Shown: piece by piece, positions 1 through 7,286 of the stretch
Position numbering within the stretch: the first letter of the stretch is position 1
Layout of the letters: each line of letters starts with the position of its first letter
Assembly: GCA_028280205.1 (NCBI GenBank)
Contig: JANQME010000104.1
Location: 1 to 9,874, forward strand
DNA length: 9,874 nt
Reading direction: 5' to 3'
From: Longimicrobiales bacterium
GTDB taxonomy: Bacteria; Gemmatimonadota; Gemmatimonadetes; Longimicrobiales; Gaopeijiaceae
Notes under the pieces: generated by a model
Databases searched by the model: none
Told to the model about the DNA's origin: nothing
What the model saw: only the letters and a program-made list of their open reading frames with translations
Translations under genes and position numbers: made by a program

Positions 1-1011
1 GAGGCGCGGAGCCGACGGCTGAAGCTCGACTGGTCCGCGTACGCGCCGCCCGAGCCGGCCCGACCCGGGGTCCACAAGGTGGACGACGTCCGTGTCCAGG
101 AGCTCGTGGACTTCATCGACTGGACACCCTTCTTCCAGGCGTGGGAGCTGCACGGGCGCTACCCCGACCTCCTCGAAGACCCGCTCGTCGGTGAGCAGGC
201 CCGGACGCTCATGACGGACGCGCAGGCCATGCTCGAGCGCATGGTGAAGGAGAACCACCTCCGGCCACGCGGCGTGGTGGGTCTCTTCGAGGCTAGGGCC
301 GAAACGGACGACATCCTCCTCTTCACTCCGCCGGACGGGTTCGGCGATCCCGCGTCGAACGGCGTGGGCCCGGGCGTTCCCCTCGCCACGGTGCACGGCC
401 TGCGCCAGCAGTTCGCCAAGAAGGGGGGACGTGAGAACCTGTCGCTCGCGGACTTCGTCGCACCGGCGTCGGCCGGGGTTCGGGACTGGGTGGGCGGCTT
501 CGTGGTCACGACCGGACCGGAAGCCGAGGCCTTCGCGGCCCGGCTGGAGGCCGACCACGACGACTACGGCGCGATCCTCGTGAAGTCGGTCGCGGACCGG
601 CTCGCCGAAGCGTTCGCCGAGTGGATGCATCGCCGGGTGCGCACACACTACTGGGGGTACGCGACCGGAGAGAGCCTCGCGAACGACGAGCTCATCGCCG
701 AAGAGTACCGAGGGATCCGACCGGCGCCGGGCTACCCGGCGTGCCCCGACCACACCGAGAAACGGACGCTCTTTTCCCTCCTCGACGCGGAGCGCACGAC
801 CGGCGTCTCGCTGACGGAGAGCTATGCGATGACCCCGGCGGCCTCGGTGAGCGGGTGGTACTTCTCGCATCCCGAGTCACGGTACTTCGGCGTGGGGCGG
901 ATCGGGCGGGATCAGGTCGCGTCGTATGCGGAGCGGAAGGGCTGGTCGCTCGAGGAAGCGGAGCGCTGGCTCGCGCCCAACCTCGGCTACACGCCCGGAG
1001 GCGCTCGATGA
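1..1011 (+). CDS. metH: Methionine synthase (cobalamin-dependent), C-terminal AdoMet-binding reactivation domain; 5' partial
   Basis: The frame is open from base 1, so the start lies outside the window; 336 residues are visible, close to the size of the whole activation domain of E. coli MetH (about 330 residues). This domain binds S-adenosylmethionine and, with a flavodoxin-type reductant, remethylates cob(II)alamin that forms when the enzyme oxidises. Seen: FIDWTPFF near the N-terminal edge (bases 112-135), the AdoMet-binding stretch RPAPGYPACPDHTEK (718-762), then ESYAMTPAASVSGWYFSHPE (817-876) and a typical MetH ending. The cobalamin, pterin and possibly homocysteine domains would lie upstream and cannot be seen, so whether this is full-length MetH or a form lacking the homocysteine domain is open. 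It overlaps the next gene by four bases (ATGA), which implies translational coupling. The family call is very secure; completeness is unknown. Confidence 0.96.
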   Translation, partial: EARSRRLKLDWSAYAPPEPARPGVHKVDDVRVQELVDFIDWTPFFQAWELHGRYPDLLEDPLVGEQARTLMTDAQAMLERMVKENHLRPRGVVGLFEARAETDDILLFTPPDGFGDPASNGVGPGVPLATVHGLRQQFAKKGGRENLSLADFVAPASAGVRDWVGGFVVTTGPEAEAFAARLEADHDDYGAILVKSVADRLAEAFAEWMHRRVRTHYWGYATGESLANDELIAEEYRGIRPAPGYPACPDHTEKRTLFSLLDAERTTGVSLTESYAMTPAASVSGWYFSHPESRYFGVGRIGRDQVASYAERKGWSLEEAERWLAPNLGYTPGGAR

Positions 1012-2864
1012 AGGAGCTCGTAGCCGACGGTCGCGTCCACGTCTTCGACGGAGCGATGGGCACCCTGCTCTACAGCCGGGGTGTCTTCGTCAACGTCTGC
1101 TACGACGAGCTCAACGTGAGCCGGCCGGAGCTCGTCGAAGGGATCCATCGCGAATACGTGGCCCACGGGGCCGAGATCCTGGAGACCAACACCTTCGGGG
1201 CCAACCCCGTGAAGCTCTCGGCCTATGGGCTGGCGGAGAGGACGGAAGAGCTCAACGAGGCGGCGGCCCGCCTCGCCCGTCGCGCGGCCGGCGCCGCTCC
1301 CGACGCCGGCGTCCACGTCGTGGGCGCCGTCGGGCCGTTGGGCATCCGAATCGAGCCGTGGGGCCCCACGTCGACCGACGAAGCGGCCGGGCACTTCGGG
1401 CGTCAGATCGACGGGCTGCTGGCCGGGGGGGTCGACGGCTTCGTACTGGAGACCTTCTCGGACACGGACGAGATGGAGTGCGCGCTGCGGGCGGTTCGGG
1501 CGCGCTGCGACCTGCCCGTCGTCGCGCAGATGACCGTCGGGCCGGACGGCCGCACCTCCCTGGGCACGGACACCGCGCACCTCGCGCGCGCCCTGGAGGA
1601 CATGGGCGCCGACGTGGTCGGGCTCAACTGCTCGGTGGGCCCCGCGGTCATGCTCGACGCGATCGAGCAGATGGCCGAGGCCACCTCCCTTCCCCTCTCG
1701 GCGCAGCCGAACGCCGGGCTTCCTCGCACCGTCGGCGACCGGAAGATCTACCTGGCCAGCCCGGAGTACATGGGCCAGTACGCACGCCGCATGATCGATG
1801 TCGGCGTGCGCTTCGTGGGAGGGTGCTGCGGCACCACACCGGATCACACCCGCAAGATGCGGGACGAAGTCTCTGCGCTGCAGCCGCGACACACCTCGGT
1901 CACGATTCCCCGGGCGGCGCTCGTCGAGGCACCCCTGGCCGATCCCGTCCCGCTCGATGCCCGCTCGGCGTGGGGGCGCAAGCTCGCGCGGGGTGAGACC
2001 GTCGCCTCGGTGGAGCTCATCCCGCCGCACGGATGGGACCCGGGCCCGGTGACCGAGCCTGCCCGCCGGCTCAAGGTGGCCGGGGTGGACGCCGTGAGCC
2101 TGGTCGAGAGCACGCGGTCGCGCAGCCGGATGGGTGCGCTCCCGGCCGCGCTCATCATCGAGCGGGAGGTCGGGCTGGAGACCGTCGTCCACTACACCTG
2201 TCGCGACAAGAACATGCTCGGGATGATCTCGGACCTGCTCGGCGCCGCGGCCGCGGGGATCCGGAACCTACTGGTCGTCTCGGGCGACCTGCCCACGACC
2301 GGCCCCTACCCCGACGCCACGGCCGTCTTCGACATCGACTCGATCGGGCTCACGAACGTCGTGCACGGACTCAACCGCGGCGTCGATCCGGGAGGAAACT
2401 CGATCGGGAGTCCGACGGAGTTCGTGCAGGGCGTCGCGGTGAACCACGGGGCGGTCGACGAGGAGCGTGAACGGTCCCGGTTGGCGTGGAAGGTCGAGGC
2501 GGGTGCGGACTTCGCGGTGACCCAGCCGGTGTTCGATCCCGCCTCCCTGGAACGCTTCCTCGAGCGGAGCGCCCTCGACCTCCCCGTCGTGGCGGGAATC
2601 TGGCCGTTCATGAGCCTGCGCAACGCCGAGTTCCTCGCCAACGAGATGCCCGGTGTGGTCGTCCCTGCGCCGATGGTCGAGCGGATGCGGCGTGCTCAGG
2701 AGTCGGGCCCCGATGCGGCGGTGGAGGAAGGCGTCCACATCGCGCTGGAGATGATCGAAGCGACCCGCCCGTTCGTGCAGGGCTTTCACCTCTCCGCTCC
2801 GCATCGGCGAGTCGACGTGGCGCTGCGCGTCCTGCGCGAGAGCGGGATCCGCGTCACCGCCTAG
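1008..2864 (+). CDS. Bifunctional homocysteine S-methyltransferase / 5,10-methylenetetrahydrofolate reductase
   Basis: A 618-residue cytoplasmic fusion like B. subtilis YitJ. Residues about 1-290 are a homocysteine methyltransferase barrel: DGAMGTLLYSRG (14-25), LETNTFGAN (58-66), and the zinc cysteines C208 (VGLNCSVGP) and C273/C274 (GGCCGTTP). Residues about 325-615 are the MTHFR barrel, which reduces methylene-THF to methyl-THF with FAD: VELIPP with the catalytic-type Glu336, HYTCRDKN (395-402), SGDLPTTGPYPD (425-436) with the expected Asp427, and TQPVFD (505-510) with the folate-contacting Gln. The ATG at 1008 is chosen because it overlaps the metH stop (ATGA) and homology begins at once; the frame is open further upstream only as a shadow of metH. 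Context points to methionine synthesis: one protein makes methyl-THF and offers a homocysteine/zinc site next to MetH. The methyl donor of the N-terminal half is not readable from sequence. A seven-G run (1425-1431) lies inside the gene without disturbing the frame. Confidence 0.95.
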   Translation: MKELVADGRVHVFDGAMGTLLYSRGVFVNVCYDELNVSRPELVEGIHREYVAHGAEILETNTFGANPVKLSAYGLAERTEELNEAAARLARRAAGAAPDAGVHVVGAVGPLGIRIEPWGPTSTDEAAGHFGRQIDGLLAGGVDGFVLETFSDTDEMECALRAVRARCDLPVVAQMTVGPDGRTSLGTDTAHLARALEDMGADVVGLNCSVGPAVMLDAIEQMAEATSLPLSAQPNAGLPRTVGDRKIYLASPEYMGQYARRMIDVGVRFVGGCCGTTPDHTRKMRDEVSALQPRHTSVTIPRAALVEAPLADPVPLDARSAWGRKLARGETVASVELIPPHGWDPGPVTEPARRLKVAGVDAVSLVESTRSRSRMGALPAALIIEREVGLETVVHYTCRDKNMLGMISDLLGAAAAGIRNLLVVSGDLPTTGPYPDATAVFDIDSIGLTNVVHGLNRGVDPGGNSIGSPTEFVQGVAVNHGAVDEERERSRLAWKVEAGADFAVTQPVFDPASLERFLERSALDLPVVAGIWPFMSLRNAEFLANEMPGVVVPAPMVERMRRAQESGPDAAVEEGVHIALEMIEATRPFVQGFHLSAPHRRVDVALRVLRESGIRVTA

Positions 2865-2874
2865 GGAAGCTCCT

Positions 2875-3717
2875 TCAGACGAGGTCGAGGATGCGCACCA
2901 GGCGCCGGCCCGCCCCGCGCTCGCCGAGATTGCTCACGTAGATCTTCTCGGCGCCCTCGGCGCGGAGCGCGCGGATCGTGCGGGCGCACACCTCTTCGGC
3001 GCTCGCACCGGACTCGAACTCCGCCGTGATCGCCTCGGCGGGGACGGGGAAGAAGTTCGAGAGGGCGTCCAGCGTCTTCGGGTTGGCCGAGCGGTAGAAG
3101 AAGACCCCGTACACGATGGGCTTGCGTCGGTCCGAGCGCTCCCGTGCCTCGAGAAGTCGCTCGATCACGGGCAGCGCGTGGTGCGACACCACCTGGCTGA
3201 GCGCGTACGACGCGAACGCGTCCGGAGCGTGCAGCCATCCGAGCTGTTCGTCGGGGTCCCGATGCGGGTTGACCCACCCCCCGAGCGTGAGCGCCGGGAC
3301 GAGATCGGCGAGGATTTCCCGGAGATCCCGGCTACGCGGAACGCAGCGCGGTGGAGGCACGGACACGTCGCCCCCCAGGACGGTCAGCGTATCGAAGCCG
3401 TCCGAGAGCGCACGCGCCGCGAAGGTCCGGCAGTAGTCGAGCGTGTGCTTGCAGGTGAGGATGGGCACGATCCGACGCAGATCGACCGCCTCGCCGACGT
3501 TGGCCCCCACATGGACCAGGCTCTCCTCCTCGGCCGCACCCACCGCGTTGTCCGTGAGGAAGACGAAGAGGTCGTCCCGGGTGAGGCGGCTCAGGCTGTG
3601 GTGCAGATCGATCCACGCCGACATCCCGTCCTGAGCGCCGAGCCGCCGGCTGGGCGGGCGAAGCTCGACGGTGACGAGCGGTCCCGGGGCGTGGAGCGCT
3701 TCGAGCAGGAGGCTCAC
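2875..3717 (-). CDS. Stand-alone methylenetetrahydrofolate reductase-like TIM-barrel protein
   Basis: A 280-residue cytoplasmic protein, near the length of E. coli MetF (296). It is divergent but keeps the MTHFR landmarks in order: VTVELRPPSRRLG (15-27) with Glu18 where MTHFR has its catalytic Glu, ILTCKHTLDYC (86-96) for the TCR-type strand, LTVLGGDVS (111-119) with Asp117 at the flavin-site Asp position, GGWVNPHRDPDEQ (146-158), SQVVSHH (174-180) where MTHFR has a TQ motif, and VYGVFFYRSANPK (202-214). Start is GTG at 3717, four bases inside the end of pepP (GTGA); another in-frame start would cut off the conserved first strand. It faces the bifunctional HMT/MTHFR gene tail to tail with ten bases between. 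Fold assignment is fairly secure. Whether it reduces methylene-THF, acts on another folate, or only binds flavin is unknown; the loops differ clearly from the neighbouring MTHFR domain, so it is not a recent duplicate. Confidence 0.78.
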   Translation of the reverse strand: MSLLLEALHAPGPLVTVELRPPSRRLGAQDGMSAWIDLHHSLSRLTRDDLFVFLTDNAVGAAEEESLVHVGANVGEAVDLRRIVPILTCKHTLDYCRTFAARALSDGFDTLTVLGGDVSVPPPRCVPRSRDLREILADLVPALTLGGWVNPHRDPDEQLGWLHAPDAFASYALSQVVSHHALPVIERLLEARERSDRRKPIVYGVFFYRSANPKTLDALSNFFPVPAEAITAEFESGASAEEVCARTIRALRAEGAEKIYVSNLGERGAGRRLVRILDLV

Positions 3718-5030
3718 CCGCCCGCCATCGCTTCGACCTCGGAGGGTTCGGTCGGGAGCGAGGAGGTGAGCACCTCACATCCTTCCTCGGTCACGACGAC
3801 GTCCTCCTCGATGCGGACGCCGATGCCGGCGAAGGCGGGGGGTGCTTCGTCCCGGGCACCGGGCCCGAAGTAGAGCCCGGGCTCCACCGTGAACACCATG
3901 CCGGGCTCGAGTGTGCGGCTGCGACCGTCCCGGGCGTAGTCGCCCGGATCGTGGACGTCGAGGCCGAGCCAGTGCGACGTCCGGTGCGGAAAAAAGGGAC
4001 GGTGCGCGCCTTCCTCGACGAGGTCGTCGACGTCGCCCGCGAGCACGCCCATGTCCACCAGCGCACGGACGAGCGTGTGGACCGCCGCCTCGTGCACGGC
4101 CCGGATCGTGCTGCCCGGCCGGACTGTCCCGATCGCGTCCTGCAGCGCGGCTCGCACCGCCACGTAGACGTCGCGCTGCACGTCGGAGAAGCGACCCGAC
4201 GCCGGAACGGTGCGTGTGACGTCCCCGTGGTAGAAGTCGACTTCGGCCCCGGCGTCGATCAGGACCAGCCCTCCTTCCGGGATCCGGTGTTCGTTGCGGG
4301 CGTAGTGCAGAACGCAGGCGTTGGGGCCCGATCCCACGATCGTCTCGAAGCCCGGCCGGGTCGCGCCCCCGGCCCGGAACGCCGCCTCGATGGCGGCTTC
4401 CACCTCCCCCTCCCCCACCCCGGACCCGACGGCGGCGCCCCCGGCCCGGTGCCCGCCCGCCGTGACCTCGCACGCGCGCCGGAGCGCGAACAGCTCCGAG
4501 GGATCCTTACGAAGCCGCAGATCGTCCAGGAGCTCCCCCGGGTCGACGACCGCGCGCGGCCCCGTGCCCTTCCAGGAGCCGCGCCGGCGCGCGCGCCCGA
4601 GCGCGGCGCGGACCAGGCGATCGACGCGCTCGTCGGAGCCCAGCCGGTAGAACACCCGCTCCGTGCCGTCCAGGAGGTCGGCCATCCGGGCTTCGAGCGT
4701 CTCGATGGCGTGGGCCTCATCGGCCGCCGCTCGCTCCCCGGCCGCCTCGACGCCCAGTCGCTCCCCGGTCCAGAGCTCCGCCTCGGCGTCCCGACCTCGC
4801 GCGAACACGGCGAGCCGCGGCTCCTCACCGCCGCGCAGAACGGCGACGGTATCCGGCTCCGTCAGGTCCGTCAGCCAGAAGAGCTCACGGTCCGGCACGT
4901 ACGGATGCTCCGTATCCCGGGAGGCATATTGCACGGGCGCGGCGGGCAGCACGAGCACGGCGTCTTCGAGCCGTTCCAGCACAGCGGACCGGCGAGCCGT
5001 TCGATCGGGAAGAGAAGCGTCCGGATTCAT
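3714..5030 (-). CDS. pepP: Xaa-Pro aminopeptidase (aminopeptidase P, M24B family)
   Basis: A 438-residue dimetal peptidase (E. coli PepP is 441) that removes N-terminal residues preceding proline; no signal peptide is seen, so cytoplasmic. Residues about 8-140 form the AMP_N domain (YASRDTEHPYVPDRELFWLT, 35-54). Residues about 175-425 are the pita-bread catalytic domain. All five metal ligands are present: Asp259 (LIDAGAE), Asp270 (HGDVTRTVP), His353 (HRTSHWLGLDVHDPGDY, 349-365), Glu383 (FTVEPGLYF) and Glu408 (GVRIEED). The substrate-site histidines H242, H349 and H360 also match. The ATG at 5030 is chosen because the N-terminal domain then has family length and a -10-like hexamer lies just upstream. 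It is the first gene of a two-gene unit and its stop overlaps the GTG of the MTHFR-like gene. A G-quadruplex-type G-run lies in its coding strand (4406-4427). Confidence 0.94.
   Translation of the reverse strand: MNPDASLPDRTARRSAVLERLEDAVLVLPAAPVQYASRDTEHPYVPDRELFWLTDLTEPDTVAVLRGGEEPRLAVFARGRDAEAELWTGERLGVEAAGERAAADEAHAIETLEARMADLLDGTERVFYRLGSDERVDRLVRAALGRARRRGSWKGTGPRAVVDPGELLDDLRLRKDPSELFALRRACEVTAGGHRAGGAAVGSGVGEGEVEAAIEAAFRAGGATRPGFETIVGSGPNACVLHYARNEHRIPEGGLVLIDAGAEVDFYHGDVTRTVPASGRFSDVQRDVYVAVRAALQDAIGTVRPGSTIRAVHEAAVHTLVRALVDMGVLAGDVDDLVEEGAHRPFFPHRTSHWLGLDVHDPGDYARDGRSRTLEPGMVFTVEPGLYFGPGARDEAPPAFAGIGVRIEEDVVVTEEGCEVLTSSLPTEPSEVEAMAGG
4406..4427 (-). other. G-quadruplex-type motif in the pepP coding strand
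   Basis: On the minus strand, four G-runs of 3, 4, 5 and 5 are separated by loops of 3, 1 and 1 bases, encoding part of GSGVGEGE in PepP (residues 202-209). Short loops favour a stable quadruplex in DNA or in the mRNA. In DNA this rich in G and C such runs can arise by chance and codon choice. Confidence 0.3.
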
Positions 5031-5037
5031 GGCGGGT

Positions 5038-5043
5038 AGTGTA
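5038..5043 (-). promoter_or_regulatory. Putative -10 element of pepP (leaderless)
   Basis: Reading the minus strand, the hexamer TACACT ends seven bases before the pepP ATG at 5030. A transcript initiated at the normal distance from this -10 would begin at or within a base or two of the start codon, giving a leaderless mRNA; consistent with this, no Shine-Dalgarno sequence precedes the ATG. No good -35 hexamer is visible 16-18 bases upstream, so the call rests on the -10 match and its position. Confidence 0.4.
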
Positions 5044-5089
5044 GCGCCGACGACGATCCCGAGGGATGGGCGGGCCGCCGGAGCTTGGG

Positions 5090-5095
5090 TATCAT
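5090..5095 (+). promoter_or_regulatory. Putative -10 element of the TonB-dependent receptor gene
   Basis: TATCAT stands out as an AT-rich hexamer in a GC-rich 99-base divergent region between pepP and the receptor. It ends 34 bases before the chosen ATG at 5130, which would give a leader of about 27 bases. That leader is rich in pyrimidines and has no Shine-Dalgarno site. No convincing -35 is seen. Confidence 0.38.
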
Positions 5096-5129
5096 CCTCG
5101 CTCCCTCACGCGCTCTCTCACTTCGTCGC

Positions 5130-7268
5130 ATGCTCCGACCCCTCGTCGCCTCCGTGTTCGTCGTGGCCTCCTGCGTCGCCACCCTCGTGGCACCTTCTGC
5201 GCTCGATGCGCAGGATCCGGACTCGGTGATCGCGCTCGAGCCGGTCATGGTGCGCGTCCTCGGCAGCTCGATCGAGACGGGCGCGCCGTACCCCGTGTCC
5301 GTTCTGGCGGGAGAAGAGCTGACGCGGGGGACGATCTCGACCTTCCTCGAGGAAGCGGTCCGCGCCGTACCGGGCGTCCAGATCCAGAACCGCTTCAATC
5401 TGTCGCAGGGCGAACGCATCTCGGTGCGCGGCTTCGGCCCGCGCGCGCAGTTCGGCGTGCGGGGGGTTCGCATCCTGGTGGACGGCATCCCCGCGACCCT
5501 TCCGGACGGTCAGTCGACGCTGGATCACCTCGACCTCGCGGGTCTCGGCCGCGTCGAGGCGCTGCGCGGCCCGAACGCGACCCTCTACGGAAACGCGGCC
5601 GGCGGCGTCCTGCACTTCCGGACGACCGATCCGGCCGAGGTGCCGGCGCGCGTCGGCATCCGCTGGACCGGAGGCACGCTGGGCGCGTCCAGAGGTGCCG
5701 GGCCCGGCTCCGAGACGTCGCACGGGATGTGGGCCCTCGAGGCGACCGCCACGGGGACCGTCGGCGACGTGGGGTATCGGGTCGGCACCACCCACGCCGA
5801 CTTCGAGGGCTTTCGCCGCAACCCCCTCTCCGACGACGGCTCGACGTACGGCGCCGGTGAGCGCACCAACGTGAACGCGACGGTCTCGACGCCGCTGGGG
5901 CCGGGCACCCTGCGCATCGTGGCGGCCGGCGTCGACCTCGACGCGGAGAACCCGGGCTCGCTTTCGGACAGCCTCTTCGCGGTCGGAGACCGGGAAGCGT
6001 TCCGCTTCAACGTGATCAACGGGACCGCCAAGAAAGTGCGCCAGGGTCAGCTCGGTGCTTCGTGGACCGGCCCGCTCGGGGCGACGGATCTGGAGATCGC
6101 CACGTGGGGGATCGGCCGCGACCTCGACAACCCGATTCCGAGCGCGGTCATCGACCTCGGGCGGGTGGCCGGCGGCGGACGGGCCATCGTCGAGAGCTCG
6201 CTCGACGTGGCCGGGCTGCCCCTGGGTTGGGGCGCCGGCTTCGAGGTGGAGCTCCAGAACGACGACCGGCTCAACTACGAGAACGACGACGGAGCCCCCG
6301 GTGACCTGACGCTCGACCAGGACGAGCGTGTGTTGGCGACCGGCCTCTTCGCGCAGGCGCGCCTCGATGCGGGGGAGCGCGTCTCGATCCTGGCGGGAGC
6401 GCGCTACGATCGGGTCGCCTTCTCGGTCACCGACAACTTCGTCGGCGGTGGGGACCCGGACGACTCGGGCGATCGCACGATGGACGCGGTCAGCCCGTCG
6501 ATCGGCCTGGTCGTGGCCGCAGCGCCCACCGTCGAGGTCTACGGGTCGCTGGGGCGCTCGTTCGAGACTCCGACCACGACCGAGCTCGTGAACCGACCCG
6601 ACGGACCCGGGGGCTTCAACCCGGAGCTCGAACCGCAGACCGGGTTGACGGTCGAAGGCGGCGCGCGCGCGACGCTCTTCGGCGCCCTGCGGGTCGAGGC
6701 CTCGATCTTCCGGGCATCGCTCGACAACCAGCTCGTGCCCTTCGAGGTACCGGCGGGCCCCGGAGAGCCGGAGCGGACGTTCTTCCGCAACGCCGGGGAG
6801 TCACGGCACACCGGGTGGGAGGTGTCGGCGGACTGGGCCGCGCGCCCCGGAGTCTCGGCGCGCCTCGCCTATACTCGGGTCGACGCCGTGTTCACCGAGT
6901 ACACGGTCGACGGCGAGGACTACGCGGGGAACGCCGTCCCCGGTCTGGCGCCGAACCGGATCGACGGGCTGCTCACGCTCACCCGCGGGACCGGCTTCGG
7001 GGAGCTCCGCGCCGTGTGGCAGGACGACATCCCCGTCGACGACGCGGGCACGACATCGGCGCCCGACTACGTGGTGGTGGACGCCCGCCTCGGGCTGCGG
7101 GACCTGCACCTGGGCGGCTTCTCGGTCGAGCCGTTCGTCGCCGTGGCCAACCTCTTCGATGAGACGTACGTCGCCTCGGTCGTCCCGAACGCCTTCGGGC
7201 GGCGCTACTTCGAGCCGGGACCGCCGCGCACGTACCGCTTCGGCGTCGGAGTCGACTGGGGCGGGTGA
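5130..7268 (+). CDS. TonB-dependent outer-membrane receptor (FecA-like)
   Basis: A 712-residue outer-membrane transporter: an N-terminal plug inside a 22-strand barrel, energised by TonB-ExbB-ExbD, which imports ligands such as siderophores, metal chelates or cobalamin. Residues 1-27 are a signal peptide (MLRPLVASVF followed by a hydrophobic run, likely cut after SALDA). A TonB-box-like EPVMVRV lies at 37-43. The plug spans about 50-165: TISTFLEEAVRAVPGVQIQN, ISVRGFG (97-103), VRILVDGIPATLPDGQS (113-129), LGRVEALRGPNATLYGNAAG (139-158). The rest is barrel, with the conserved FGRRYFEPGPPRTYRFGVG near the end. A TTG at 5085 would add 15 residues ahead of a good signal peptide and lies over the likely promoter, so the ATG at 5130 is preferred. 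No SusD, TonB or periplasmic-binding gene is adjacent, so the substrate cannot be inferred; the plug resembles the FecA type rather than SusC or BtuB. Confidence 0.93.
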   Translation: MLRPLVASVFVVASCVATLVAPSALDAQDPDSVIALEPVMVRVLGSSIETGAPYPVSVLAGEELTRGTISTFLEEAVRAVPGVQIQNRFNLSQGERISVRGFGPRAQFGVRGVRILVDGIPATLPDGQSTLDHLDLAGLGRVEALRGPNATLYGNAAGGVLHFRTTDPAEVPARVGIRWTGGTLGASRGAGPGSETSHGMWALEATATGTVGDVGYRVGTTHADFEGFRRNPLSDDGSTYGAGERTNVNATVSTPLGPGTLRIVAAGVDLDAENPGSLSDSLFAVGDREAFRFNVINGTAKKVRQGQLGASWTGPLGATDLEIATWGIGRDLDNPIPSAVIDLGRVAGGGRAIVESSLDVAGLPLGWGAGFEVELQNDDRLNYENDDGAPGDLTLDQDERVLATGLFAQARLDAGERVSILAGARYDRVAFSVTDNFVGGGDPDDSGDRTMDAVSPSIGLVVAAAPTVEVYGSLGRSFETPTTTELVNRPDGPGGFNPELEPQTGLTVEGGARATLFGALRVEASIFRASLDNQLVPFEVPAGPGEPERTFFRNAGESRHTGWEVSADWAARPGVSARLAYTRVDAVFTEYTVDGEDYAGNAVPGLAPNRIDGLLTLTRGTGFGELRAVWQDDIPVDDAGTTSAPDYVVVDARLGLRDLHLGGFSVEPFVAVANLFDETYVASVVPNAFGRRYFEPGPPRTYRFGVGVDWGG

Positions 7269-7286
7269 GCGGAGTGCGCGCTTCCC

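Noticed and set aside
621..1007. Upstream extension of the HMT/MTHFR frame to 621
   Set aside because: This part is the out-of-frame reading of the metH activation domain; homology begins at ATG 1008, which overlaps the metH stop.
1425..1431. Seven-G run inside the HMT domain as a phase-variation tract
   Set aside because: Short, isolated, encodes conserved glycines in a housekeeping enzyme, and the frame is intact.
987..2192. 401-codon minus-strand frame opposite the HMT/MTHFR gene
   Set aside because: Shadow composition with no motifs; the plus-strand frame has complete catalytic motifs of two enzymes.
3951..5039. 362-codon plus-strand frame opposite pepP
   Set aside because: Arg/Pro/His-rich shadow in GC-rich DNA; pepP on the other strand has all metal ligands and full family length.
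5031..5129. Cobalamin riboswitch or metal-regulator box upstream of the receptor
   Set aside because: 99 bases is too short for a B12 riboswitch plus promoter, and no conserved core or palindromic iron box is visible.
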